Assembly (NCBI RefSeq): GCF_014863605.1
Contig: NZ_CP062252.1
Location: forward strand, 4,783,001-4,847,000
DNA: 64,000 bases
Reading direction: 5' to 3'
From: Pseudomonas allokribbensis
Lineage (GTDB): Bacteria > Pseudomonadota > Gammaproteobacteria > Pseudomonadales > Pseudomonadaceae
Part shown: piece after piece, positions 26,540 through 34,827 of the stretch
How positions within the stretch are numbered: position 1 is the stretch's first letter
Layout of the letters: every line of letters begins with the position of its first letter
Made by a program: the position numbers and the translations under genes
The notes under the pieces: generated by a model
The model's input: the letters and a program-made list of their open reading frames with translations, nothing else
Databases searched by the model: none
What the model was told of the DNA's origin: nothing

Positions 26540-27030
26540 TCTACAAACAGTTTGATTTTTTCGGGTAAATGGGAGCTGACCATATGGGTGAAGCCTTGCT
26601 CGTCGGTAATGCCGTGCTCAATGCGTCCATCACCTCGCTGAATCGCATAGGGATGATCGGGGATAGGCTCTCCCGTGGCTTCATTGATCACCTGCATCCG
26701 ATCATTGAAATGCACCGGCATCGGCAACAACCCACTAAACGCTGCCCCTCCGCCACTCTGTCCAATAATCACCGTCCCGGACCCACCGACCACAACATTG
26801 CCGTGCCCGCCGGTGCTGTCGAGCATCGCGGCGTTCAGGCCGTTGATGAATACGGTGGCGGAAACGCCGCCGGTAATCGGGCTGCCGCACGCCGATTTAT
26901 CGGTCATGCGCGCAGCGGGGAGCCCGTCGAAGAACACGTCCGGCGAGCCGGAGACGATCGGGTTGTTGCCGTGACCTGGCATTGGGCAGGCGGTTGGGTC
27001 GGTGACGCGTGCAGCGGGTTTACCACTCAA
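26536..27030 (-). CDS. PAAR domain protein with C-terminal extension
   Basis: A 164-residue T6SS spike-tip protein. The PAAR domain spans about residues 1-95: ARVTDPTACPMPGHGNNPIV, FFDGLPAARMTDKSACGSPI, and FINGLNAAMLDSTGGHGNVV. The C-terminal extension of about 55 residues (MQVINEATGEPIPDHPYAIQ, then DGRIEHGITDEQGFTHMVSS) is probably the effector-docking part. It is the same domain found at the end of the 293-residue lipoprotein. The gene overlaps the lipase gene and the preceding gene by four bases each. No vgrG, hcp or structural T6SS gene is in the window. Confidence 0.85.
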   Translation of the reverse strand: MSGKPAARVTDPTACPMPGHGNNPIVSGSPDVFFDGLPAARMTDKSACGSPITGGVSATVFINGLNAAMLDSTGGHGNVVVGGSGTVIIGQSGGGAAFSGLLPMPVHFNDRMQVINEATGEPIPDHPYAIQRGDGRIEHGITDEQGFTHMVSSHLPEKIKLFVE

Positions 27031-27425
27031 TTCAAAGCTCCTTGCTTCAGAGGTTCCGGGTGAGGCTGATAAAGGTCGACATCGGTCGCGGCGAAGCGCC
27101 AGCGGTGGTCGACGGAATCAAACAGCGCGTGACAATGCTCGCGGCTGTTCGGGGGGGTGAGGGTTTGCAGTTGTTGCCAGGCTTCGTCGGCAAACCAGTT
27201 CGACTCGGCAACTGTGGCGTCGTCGAGCTGATTGAGCCAGGTGTTGTAGCCCGCACTGCGCGCCATCAGCTCGGCATCGAGGCGCGAGACAAACGCACGG
27301 ATGGCTTTGCCACCGAGGCGGTTGACGGTGCAGAGAGTGTCCACCGGTTGGCGGTGCAGGTTATCGGAGGAACCGAGGTTTCTGACCAGACCGTACAGGC
27401 GGATCGACGCCCGTAGTCCGCTCAA
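27027..27425 (-). CDS. Hypothetical protein ahead of the PAAR gene, possibly 5'-truncated
   Basis: About 132 residues if translation starts at the TTG at 27425. A stop codon lies only three codons upstream, and no ATG occurs until Met54, so the start is poor and the gene may have lost its 5' end. The sequence (including FVSRLDAELMARSAGYNTWL and HALFDSVDHRWRFAATD) is soluble and not recognised. It overlaps the PAAR gene by four bases. A T6SS adaptor or chaperone role is possible from position but is not supported by any motif I can see. Confidence 0.5.
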   Translation of the reverse strand: MSGLRASIRLYGLVRNLGSSDNLHRQPVDTLCTVNRLGGKAIRAFVSRLDAELMARSAGYNTWLNQLDDATVAESNWFADEAWQQLQTLTPPNSREHCHALFDSVDHRWRFAATDVDLYQPHPEPLKQGALN

Positions 27426-27583
27426 CGCCGGTCACTCGTTGACGCAGCGAGGGCTCCACGGGCGTGGAGAAAGAGTGCCAGAGGCATTGCAGGTGTCGTC
27501 CGTGAGCGCGCAAAAATGGCGCGTAGAATGCCGGACTAGAGCGGTGATAACAATCGAATCAGCATCGGATTGCCATCACTCCC

Positions 27584-28063
27584 TCAGCCCTCGGCAAATT
27601 CGCGCAATACCTTGCCGTCCATGCGATAGCGCACCCACTCCTCCTGTGGCTGGGCGCCGAGGGATTTGTAGAACTCGATGGCCGGAGTGTTCCAGTCCAG
27701 CACGCTCCATTCGAAGCGGCCGCAGTCGTTGGCGCAGGCGATTTTTGCGAGGTGGCGCAGCAACGTTTTACCGGCGCCGCCGCCCCGTTGTTCCGGGGTG
27801 ATGTAGAGGTCTTCGAGGTACAGGCAGTTGCTGCCCAGCCAGGTCGAATAGCTGAAGAAGAACACCGCAAAACCGATCGGCAGACCATCGCGCAGGCAGA
27901 TCAGGCCGTGGGCGGTGGCGCCTTCGCTGAACAGGCTGCGCTCGATGTCGGCGACGCTGGCGATGACTTCGTGACGGGCCTTTTCGAAGTCTGCAAGTTC
28001 AGTGATGAACGCGAGGATTTGCGGTGCATCGCTGGGGGTCGCCGGGCGGATTTCGATCGTCAT
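27584..28063 (-). CDS. GNAT family N-acetyltransferase
   Basis: A 159-residue acetyltransferase of the diamine/spermidine-type GNAT subgroup: MTIEIRPATPSDAPQILAFI at the start, YLEDLYITPEQRGGGAGKTL as the acetyl-CoA loop, and EWSVLDWNTPAIEFYKSLGA near the end. The substrate is unknown; polyamines and amino acids are typical for this subgroup. The start at 28063 follows the family; the longer in-frame reading adds a non-homologous segment. It lies at the right border of the AT-richer effector island. Confidence 0.88.
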   Translation of the reverse strand: MTIEIRPATPSDAPQILAFITELADFEKARHEVIASVADIERSLFSEGATAHGLICLRDGLPIGFAVFFFSYSTWLGSNCLYLEDLYITPEQRGGGAGKTLLRHLAKIACANDCGRFEWSVLDWNTPAIEFYKSLGAQPQEEWVRYRMDGKVLREFAEG

Positions 28064-28174
28064 GGACGGGCCTTGTCGGAAAAAGGAAAACGCCATACTA
28101 AGGCGGCGCGCGGCGCTCGTCACATGGCAATCCACAGATTAGGCTAGCGCCGCCGAACACTCGAAAGGACGCCC

Positions 28175-28828
28175 ATGAAAAACTTCGCTTTCTCGCCCCT
28201 CACGGAACTCGCCGCTGAACTGCTGCCCCACGCCCTGGAACCGTCGGAGGACGGCGCTCATGACCTGTCGCACCTGCAACGGGTCTGGCACAACGCGCGC
28301 ACCTTGCAGGCCGAGGAAGGCGGCGATCTTGAAGTCCTTCTGGCAGCGGTGCTGCTGCACGATTGTGTGGCCGTGGAAAAGAACTCGCCACTGCGTTCAC
28401 AGGCATCGCGCCTGGCGGCGGAAAAAGCATCAAAGGTGCTGGCAAACCTGAACTGGCCCGATGAAAAAATCAGTGCAGTGATCCACGCCATCGAAGCCCA
28501 CAGTTTCTCCGCCAACATCACACCGACGACCCTCGAAGCCCGACTGATGCAGGACGCCGACCGTCTCGACTCCCTCGGCATGCTCGGCGTCGCCCGCACC
28601 TTCTACATCGCCGGGCGCATGGGCAGTGCGCTATACGACCCGCAGGATCCCGAGGCTCGGGAAAGGGACTACGACGACAAGCGATTCTGCCTCGATCATT
28701 TCCAGACCAAACTGCTGCACCTCGCCGACGGTTTCCAGACCGTTGCCGGTCAACGTCTGGCGCAAATCCGTCATCAACGCCTGAAGGGTTTCATGGAGCA
28801 ATTCAAGGAAGAGATCGGCGTCGTCTGA
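28175..28828 (+). CDS. HD domain phosphohydrolase
   Basis: A 217-residue metal-dependent HD hydrolase. The first His is in HDLSHLQRVWHNARTL, the HD pair in LLAAVLLHDCVAVEK, and a later Asp in LMQDADRLDSLGMLGVART. This resembles the YedJ/YpgQ group of small nucleotide phosphohydrolases, but the substrate is unproven. An AAAGGA ribosome site stands close to the ATG. It is divergent from the GNAT gene. Confidence 0.88.
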   Translation: MKNFAFSPLTELAAELLPHALEPSEDGAHDLSHLQRVWHNARTLQAEEGGDLEVLLAAVLLHDCVAVEKNSPLRSQASRLAAEKASKVLANLNWPDEKISAVIHAIEAHSFSANITPTTLEARLMQDADRLDSLGMLGVARTFYIAGRMGSALYDPQDPEARERDYDDKRFCLDHFQTKLLHLADGFQTVAGQRLAQIRHQRLKGFMEQFKEEIGVV

Positions 28829-28939
28829 AGGCGTTACTCCGGTCATTCACGATCCTGAGTTCGCCAAGCTCAGACCTAAGCCTCGGGCCTGACGTGTTAG
28901 ATAGATGACGCTCAATTTTTCCGGTCAAGGAACCGCGTC

Positions 28940-30136
28940 ATGCCTCAAGCAACACCCCAGGTCTCGGGCAAACTGTTCGGCCTGTTCTGCCTCGCCAGTT
29001 ATCTGTTGTCGCTATCCTACGGCGCGACGTTTCTGCTCTCGCTGCTGATCGGTTCTCGCGGTGGCAACGAGCACGATGCCGGCAGCGTGATCAGTGCGGC
29101 GATGCTCAGCACATTCGTTGCGGTGCTGGTGTCCGGGCACCTGTCCGACTGGCTGGGCGCGGCGCGTTCGATTGCGCTGTTCGGGCTGTTGCTGGTGGCG
29201 GCGAGTCTGGGGTTTGCGATGACGCCGGGGTTCGGCCATTGGCTGCTGTTTTTCGGATTGCTGCTTGGTTTGGGCTGGGGCGTGTTCTACACGCTGGGGC
29301 CGATCATCGTCGCCAGTCTGGTGAGCCCGGCGCAGCGGGCAAAATACTTTGCGCTGCTGTCCGGCAGCATGATGACCGGGATCGGCAGCGGCCCGTTGCT
29401 CGGGCGTGCAGCGAGTGCGCTGGGCTTGCCGGTGACGTCGGCGTTCTATCTGGCAGCCGGGGCGAGCCTGATCGGCGTGCTGCTGTTCTGGCGTCTCGGC
29501 ACCCGCCTGAAAAGTACACAAGCCCCGTCAGCCGCAAAAATCACTTGGCTCGCGACGACCCAGGTACTCGGCTCAAGCGCGGCGTTTCCGATCATCATGG
29601 TCGGCCTCGGCGGTTGCGTGTTCGGTGGACTGTCGAGTTTCCAGACCACCTATGCCGCCGCCCGCTCGCTGGATTATTCGCTGTTCTTTCTGGGCTTCAT
29701 GAGCGCTGCGATCAGCAGCCGGATGTTGATCGCAGGCTATGTGGTCAAGCGTGATCCGCTGCGGGCGTCGTGTCTGCTTTCAGGGTTGATGCTGGGCTCG
29801 ATCGTGCTGTTCGCGTTCGGCGTCCAGAACGGGTTTAGCTATCTGCTGGCGGCGGTGATGCTCGGTGTCGGATACGGCCTCACCTACTCGGTGATCAATG
29901 GACTCGCCGCCAACGAAGCACCGGCCGGCACCACGTCGCAGGCGTTGCTGCTGTTTAGTCTGGCGTACTTCATCGGTGTATTCGGCTTCCCGCTGCTGGC
30001 CGGGAAAATCATTGTCGAGCACGGCATGGCGACGCTGTTGCTGACCGTTCTGGCGGTGGCGGCGTTGAACTGGTCGATCACCCTCGGCCGTTTGCTTTGG
30101 CGCCGAATGTCAGTAGAAAGCGCACTGACGAACTGA
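28940..30136 (+). CDS. MFS transporter
   Basis: A 398-residue inner-membrane transporter with about 12 hydrophobic helices. The loop-2 motif is VSGHLSDWLGAARSIALFG, and a helix-4 stretch GWGVFYTLGPIIVASLVSPA fits the DHA/uncharacterised MFS groups. No neighbouring enzyme or regulator hints at the substrate. An AAGGA site lies about nine bases before the ATG. Confidence 0.82.
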   Translation: MPQATPQVSGKLFGLFCLASYLLSLSYGATFLLSLLIGSRGGNEHDAGSVISAAMLSTFVAVLVSGHLSDWLGAARSIALFGLLLVAASLGFAMTPGFGHWLLFFGLLLGLGWGVFYTLGPIIVASLVSPAQRAKYFALLSGSMMTGIGSGPLLGRAASALGLPVTSAFYLAAGASLIGVLLFWRLGTRLKSTQAPSAAKITWLATTQVLGSSAAFPIIMVGLGGCVFGGLSSFQTTYAAARSLDYSLFFLGFMSAAISSRMLIAGYVVKRDPLRASCLLSGLMLGSIVLFAFGVQNGFSYLLAAVMLGVGYGLTYSVINGLAANEAPAGTTSQALLLFSLAYFIGVFGFPLLAGKIIVEHGMATLLLTVLAVAALNWSITLGRLLWRRMSVESALTN

Positions 30137-30218
30137 ACCGTTCGTCATTCAATCGGCACCTATGCCACACGAGGGCAGACCAAGATCAGGTACGGATTCC
30201 AATCACTGGAGACACACC

Positions 30219-30548
30219 ATGATCTCGTCAAGGTTGACTGCTTTCGTGTTTGCCACCCTGCTCTGCCCCGTGGCGTTCGCCGCGACCGCCACCGGCACTG
30301 GCCCCACCGATCCGGTCGAGCGCCCGAAGGCCCCGGCCATCCAGAGTGCCCCCGGCATGAACACCGATGGCTCGGGCGTCGAGAACGCCCTGCCGCCCGC
30401 CACCGGCACTGACCCACGCACCCAAGGCAATGATCCAGGGCGTCAGGGCGGCACTCAGGGTAATCCCGTTCCGCCGGACAATTCCGGCTCCGGTATGGGC
30501 TCGAAAACCACTACCGGTGGTTCGGGTTCAGAAGGTGCCGGTCAGTAG
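30219..30548 (+). CDS. Hypothetical secreted Gly/Pro-rich protein
   Basis: A 109-residue protein: a signal peptide (MISSRLTAFVFATLLCPVAF, cleavage after FAA) and then a disordered region rich in Gly, Pro, Thr and Ser (repeats of ATGTGPTDP and ATGTDPRTQG type). There is no fold or family I recognise. The two related ATGT(G/D)P segments suggest internal duplication. Its end overlaps the end of the convergent kinase gene by seven bases. Confidence 0.65.
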   Translation: MISSRLTAFVFATLLCPVAFAATATGTGPTDPVERPKAPAIQSAPGMNTDGSGVENALPPATGTDPRTQGNDPGRQGGTQGNPVPPDNSGSGMGSKTTTGGSGSEGAGQ

Positions 30549-31471
30549 GCGGAAGATTCGCGGATCAGCGCATCGACTTCGGCTGTGCCCGGTGCAGTCG
30601 CCGGCCCCCAACGGGTCACGGCCAACGCTGCTGCAGCATTGGCGCGCCTCGCGGCTTCATCAGCCGCCAGACCTTGCGCCAGGCCGGCAACGAACACGCC
30701 GGCATGGGCATCGCCCGCGCCGTTGCTGTCCACCGCCTGCACCTTGAAACCCGGCACATGCCGGCGTTCGCCGTGCTGATGAATCCAGCAACCCTGCGGC
30801 CCGTCGCGCACCACCATCAGCACACCCTGCGGCAGGTGCACGGCCAACCGGTCCAGCGCGGTTTCGATGTCCGTCGCGCCAGTGAAACGCAAGGCTTCGA
30901 CACTGTTGCTGGTCCACACATCGATGCGCGGCAGCAGCGCCTGCATCATCGGAGAGTCCGGCGATTCCACCAGCGGGCCCGGATCGAACACCACGTTGAT
31001 CGTCTTCGGCAACGCCAGCGTCCAGTCCAGCAACGCCTGGGCCTTGCCGCTGTGCAGCAGGCTGTAGCCGCTGACGTAGACATAGTCGCCCGCCTCGGCT
31101 GCAACGCTGTTCAGCTCCGCCGCCGTCACTTCACCTTCGGCGCCGATGTAGGAAATGAAACTGCGCTCGGCCGACGCATCGGTCAGCGCCACGCAGATGC
31201 CGGTGTCGCGCTCTGCAGGTTGTTCGATGCCGATACGGATGCCTTCAACGTTCATCGCCTGCCGTGCCAGATCACCGAATCGACCGTTGCCGTGGCGACC
31301 GAGATAGACCACCGGCAAGCCGTTACGCACGGCGGCGGCCATCACATTGAAACCGCCGCCGGCTTCGAAACTGGCGGATTGCGCCAGCACATCGCCGCCG
31401 ATTTGCGGCAGCGCCTCCACGGCCATGACCAGGTCGATGATGACCTGGCCGGTGTGCAACATCTTAGGCAT
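30542..31471 (-). CDS. PfkB family carbohydrate/nucleoside kinase (YegV-like)
   Basis: A 309-residue ribokinase-superfamily enzyme. The N-terminal substrate region GGFNVMAAAVRNGLPVVYLG and the C-terminal signature with the catalytic Asp, VDSNGAGDAHAGVFVAGLAQ, are both intact. It clusters with an ADP-ribosylglycohydrolase, an NCS1 permease and a GntR regulator, as in E. coli yegTUVW, which suggests phosphorylation of a ribose or nucleoside released by the hydrolase. The start at 31471 overlaps the permease stop by eight bases; Met at 31462 is an alternative. Confidence 0.85.
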   Translation of the reverse strand: MPKMLHTGQVIIDLVMAVEALPQIGGDVLAQSASFEAGGGFNVMAAAVRNGLPVVYLGRHGNGRFGDLARQAMNVEGIRIGIEQPAERDTGICVALTDASAERSFISYIGAEGEVTAAELNSVAAEAGDYVYVSGYSLLHSGKAQALLDWTLALPKTINVVFDPGPLVESPDSPMMQALLPRIDVWTSNSVEALRFTGATDIETALDRLAVHLPQGVLMVVRDGPQGCWIHQHGERRHVPGFKVQAVDSNGAGDAHAGVFVAGLAQGLAADEAARRANAAAALAVTRWGPATAPGTAEVDALIRESSAY

Positions 31472-32930
31472 GAGCGTTCTCGACTTGCGCGGCGCGGCGG
31501 TCTTTCGCCCCGCCGAGTACGAAGTACAGGCCTCCGGCGACCACAAACGTCACGATCCAGCCGAGGCCGTTGTGGCCCAGCCATGAGTCGGACAGGAAGC
31601 CCTTGAACCAGACATTTTCGGCGGTCGTACCGATGGTGGTGAAACTGAAACCCAGCACGATGGCAATCGCCCACGCACCGAATGCGCGCCACTCGATGCC
31701 GCCGCTGTACCAGTAGGCGCTGCTCGGGCTGACGTCGAGCAGGTCTTTCGGGCTGTAGTAGTGACGGTGAATCAGGTCGACCACGAAGATCCCGACCCAC
31801 GCGGTGATCGGCACCGCCAGCAGGGAAATAAAGGTAATGAACGGGCCGTAGAAACTGTCGGCAATCAGCATGAAGTAGATCGAACCGGCGAAGATCGCGA
31901 CGATGTCGACCACCACCGCGTACACGCGCCTGACCTTCAGGCCGAGGGTCAGCGTGGTCAGACCGGCGGAGTACACCGACAGGTTGTTCGATAACAGCAA
32001 GCCACCGAATGCGGTAATCAGGTACGGCACCGCCATCCAGGTCGGCAGCATGTCGCGGATCGCCACGATCGGGTCGGTCGCCGATGCCAGATCGTTGTTG
32101 CCCACCGACAGCAGGCCACCGAGGGTGATCAGCAACACCAGCGGAATCCCCGCACCGAACGCTGCCGAAGCGACCAGGCGCACGGCTTTGACGCTGCGAT
32201 GCTGATAGCGCGACATGTCGGCCCCGGCATTCGCCCAGCCGATCCCGGTGCCGGCCGCCATGGTGCCGATACCGATGATCATCGCACTCATTGGCGCCGG
32301 GGTGGCGTTGAACACCGCGCTCCAGTCGATGGTCGCGCAGAGGAAGCCACCGACCAGAATGTTCAGCGCGCCGAACACGTAGGTCGCCCACTTCTGGATC
32401 ACCAGCAACGTGGCGTGGCCGAGGCCGGACACCGACAGGGTCAGCAGCACGAAAATCGCGATGAAGACCAGGGTCAACACCGGCGCGCTTTTGGCTTCTA
32501 CCGGCGAGCCGAACAGGATCGAGCACAACGACAACAGCACGAACGCAGCGGTAGTGGTGTTGACGGTTTCCCAGCCCAGGCGCGACATCAGCGACACCAG
32601 CGTCGGGCCGATATTGCCGCGCACACCGAAGATCGCCCGCGACAAAGTCAGGCTCGGCGCACGACCGCGACGGCCGGCAATCGAGATGATCCCCACCACC
32701 GCAAACGAACCGGCGGCACCGAGGATCGCAACGATGATCGCCTGCCAGATTGCCAGGCCGCGAAACGCAACCAGCGTGGCGCCCAGCGGCAGGCCGAGGA
32801 TGGAAATATTGGCAGCAAACCAGACCCAGAACAGTTGCAGCGGATGGCCGTTGCACTCGCCTTCCGGCACCGGCTCGATGCCACGGGTTTCCAGTTGCCC
32901 GGCGCTTTGCCCGGCGTTCGATGAACTCAT
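31464..32930 (-). CDS. NCS1 family purine-cytosine permease-type transporter
   Basis: A 488-residue permease with about 12 membrane helices. NCS1 features are clear: FWVWFAANISILGLPLGATL near the first helix, LSRAIFGVRGNIGPTLVSL, and the late helices up to LGHNGLGWIVTFVVAGGLYF. NCS1 proteins import nucleobases, hydantoins or vitamins with protons or sodium. In this cluster it takes the place of the MFS nucleoside porter YegT of E. coli. The start at 32930 has AGGAG eight bases upstream. The end overlaps the kinase gene. Confidence 0.87.
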   Translation of the reverse strand: MSSSNAGQSAGQLETRGIEPVPEGECNGHPLQLFWVWFAANISILGLPLGATLVAFRGLAIWQAIIVAILGAAGSFAVVGIISIAGRRGRAPSLTLSRAIFGVRGNIGPTLVSLMSRLGWETVNTTTAAFVLLSLCSILFGSPVEAKSAPVLTLVFIAIFVLLTLSVSGLGHATLLVIQKWATYVFGALNILVGGFLCATIDWSAVFNATPAPMSAMIIGIGTMAAGTGIGWANAGADMSRYQHRSVKAVRLVASAAFGAGIPLVLLITLGGLLSVGNNDLASATDPIVAIRDMLPTWMAVPYLITAFGGLLLSNNLSVYSAGLTTLTLGLKVRRVYAVVVDIVAIFAGSIYFMLIADSFYGPFITFISLLAVPITAWVGIFVVDLIHRHYYSPKDLLDVSPSSAYWYSGGIEWRAFGAWAIAIVLGFSFTTIGTTAENVWFKGFLSDSWLGHNGLGWIVTFVVAGGLYFVLGGAKDRRAAQVENAHA

Positions 32931-33000
32931 GAGAGATGCTCCTGTTGCCATTGTTGTGGTTGTCGGCAAGACAGATGGTTGACGTGTGGCGGGCGGCGTT

Positions 33001-33999
33001 TCAGCGCAGCGCGAGGAGTCCTTTCACCAACGGTTCCAGCTCCAGATCATTGACGGTTTTGACGGTTTCAATCATCGCCGCCGGCCAGCTCTGAAGACCC
33101 AGGCAGGCCCCGAGCATGGCGCCGAGAATCGCCGCGATGGTGTCGGTGTCGCCACCGAGGCTCGCGGCCATGCACAGCGCGTCGAACGGCGTCACTTCAC
33201 CGACCGCGACTTGCTGCGCGAGGGCGAACGACACCACCACCGATTCCTGCGAGGCCACCGATGTACCGATCACGTCGTACAGCAGATCCGCGAGCAGCAC
33301 CGGGTCGCTTTCAACGCTGATGCTGCGCGCCCAACTGATCCGCGACGCGATGCGCCCACCGGCCACCCAGTGCCCGTGCGCTTCCGCTTGCTGGGCGATC
33401 TGCTGGCCGAGGTTCAGCGCCTCGCCCAGATCCAGGCCGTTGATGCCGGCCGAAACCACCGCCGCCACCGCTGCCGCGCTGGAAATCCCCAGCGTGGTGT
33501 TGTGAGTGACCTGACACGCCTGCACCACCGCCGCGATAAAACGCTCGGGGTCGGCGACATCGGCGGCGATTCCCACCGGGGTGATGCGCATCGCCGCGCC
33601 GTTGGTGGTGCCGTAGCGCCCGGCCTCTTCCGGCGAATGGCCGGCGAGGATCATTTCGATCGCACGTTTGGTCGACGGACCGAGCAAGTCCTGCGAGCCC
33701 TTGGCCTGCATCTCGGCTTCCCATTCGATCAGCCGTTGCGCGAGTACCGCCGGCTCGATCCGGCCCTTGCCTTCGACCAGCAACTCGCCCACCAGAATCG
33801 CCTGTTCGGTGTCATCGGTGATCGAGCCTTTGGGCATGTTCGCGGCAATCGGTTGCAAGGGGCCGGCGTCTTGCAGGTCGGTGATCTGGCCGAAGCGCTG
33901 CTTGATCGTTTCGCGGTTCAGGGATTGGGTCGGCATACCCAGCGCGTCGCCAAGCGCCAGGCCATAAAACGCGCCCAGGGCACGGTCGAGGGCGGTCAT
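33001..33999 (-). CDS. ADP-ribosylglycohydrolase family protein (YegU-like)
   Basis: A 332-residue DraG-type hydrolase. Both magnesium-binding motifs are present: GSITDDTEQAI (Asp62-Asp63) and AASLGGDTDTIAAILGAMLG near the C-terminus. DraG enzymes cut N- or O-glycosidic bonds to ADP-ribose or similar ribosides. Co-location with a sugar kinase and permease suggests a small imported riboside as substrate, and not a modified protein. It overlaps the gntR gene by four bases. Confidence 0.88.
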   Translation of the reverse strand: MTALDRALGAFYGLALGDALGMPTQSLNRETIKQRFGQITDLQDAGPLQPIAANMPKGSITDDTEQAILVGELLVEGKGRIEPAVLAQRLIEWEAEMQAKGSQDLLGPSTKRAIEMILAGHSPEEAGRYGTTNGAAMRITPVGIAADVADPERFIAAVVQACQVTHNTTLGISSAAAVAAVVSAGINGLDLGEALNLGQQIAQQAEAHGHWVAGGRIASRISWARSISVESDPVLLADLLYDVIGTSVASQESVVVSFALAQQVAVGEVTPFDALCMAASLGGDTDTIAAILGAMLGACLGLQSWPAAMIETVKTVNDLELEPLVKGLLALR

Positions 34000-34709
34000 T
34001 TCGATTCTCCAAATTGCAGGTGCAGACGAAAATGCACCGGATCAAGCAGGCTTTCGACCAGTTCCATGAAGCGGTTCTGCCGGTCGTAGGTGGTGCGCAG
34101 TGCCTTGAGGAACACCGTGCCTTCCGGACGGCCGAGCAGCTCGGCATCGACAGCGTTGAGCGGTTCGGCGCCGATCCACTGATCGCCGCGCTCGCCGATG
34201 TAGCCGTAGGCCGCCAGGGTGACAGTCAGCGAATTGTCGATCAGGCCGACACGCGGCAGGCTTTCCAGGCCTCCGGTGGCGGGCATCAATGAGCGTTCGA
34301 GGGACACCAGCGTGCCGTCATTGGAACGGCGACGACGGTCGAGGGTGATGAATTGGTCGGTGCCGAAGCGAGGCAGCAGGTCGGGCCGGGTCACGGCTTC
34401 CAGGCGCAGCACTTCGGTGTTGATGAACGCCCCGCTGTCGGCCAGGGCCTGGGCCCAGCCGCTGCGCTGATCGAGCACCACACCGTCGAACGTGACGATG
34501 GAACCGACCCCGCTTTGCGTGGCGATGTAATTGCGCCGTTTCAGTTCGGCCAGCGCTTCGCGCAACGTGCCACGGCTGACGTTGAATTCCTGAGCCAACT
34601 GATGCTCGCCGGGCAACAGAAAGCCGTCCTCCATGAGGCCGCTTTCGATGCGTCGGACGAGCTCGTCGACCACCCGTTGTTTCTTGTCAAATCGTACCTG
34701 TCTAATCAT
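33996..34709 (-). CDS. GntR/HutC family regulator of the riboside cluster
   Basis: A 237-residue regulator: winged helix at about residues 5-75 (HQLAQEFNVSRGTLREALAE) and a UTRA effector domain (about 95-235, with RRRRSNDGTLVSLERSLMPA). It heads the operon gntR-hydrolase-permease-kinase and probably controls it in response to the imported compound. I chose the ATG at 34709 because the longer reading begins with TTG two codons upstream and has no better ribosome site. Confidence 0.85.
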   Translation of the reverse strand: MIRQVRFDKKQRVVDELVRRIESGLMEDGFLLPGEHQLAQEFNVSRGTLREALAELKRRNYIATQSGVGSIVTFDGVVLDQRSGWAQALADSGAFINTEVLRLEAVTRPDLLPRFGTDQFITLDRRRRSNDGTLVSLERSLMPATGGLESLPRVGLIDNSLTVTLAAYGYIGERGDQWIGAEPLNAVDAELLGRPEGTVFLKALRTTYDRQNRFMELVESLLDPVHFRLHLQFGESK

Positions 34710-34790
34710 GTACAAAGTGATAACCGAAACGGGTTGGGACGGGCAAGGTAATTTTTGGGGAAGGTGACAAAAGGCGTAGTACTGGAGACA

Positions 34791-34810
34791 CCCTCTCCCA
34801 AAGGAGAGGG
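34791..34810. repeat. Intergenic hairpin downstream of araH
   Basis: CCCTCTCC / GGAGAGGG, an 8-bp stem and 4-base loop, 17 bp past the araH stop. There is no T tract on either strand. It is more likely an mRNA-end stabilising hairpin than a strong terminator. Confidence 0.5.
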
Positions 34811-34827
34811 TCAGCAGAATATTGATC

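Noticed and set aside
27426..27583. Extension of the gene ahead of the PAAR gene into this gap, for example a DUF4123 adaptor
   Set aside because: I read all three minus-strand frames: the frame of the 132-residue product is stopped at 27432-27434, and the other frames show no convincing adaptor motif.
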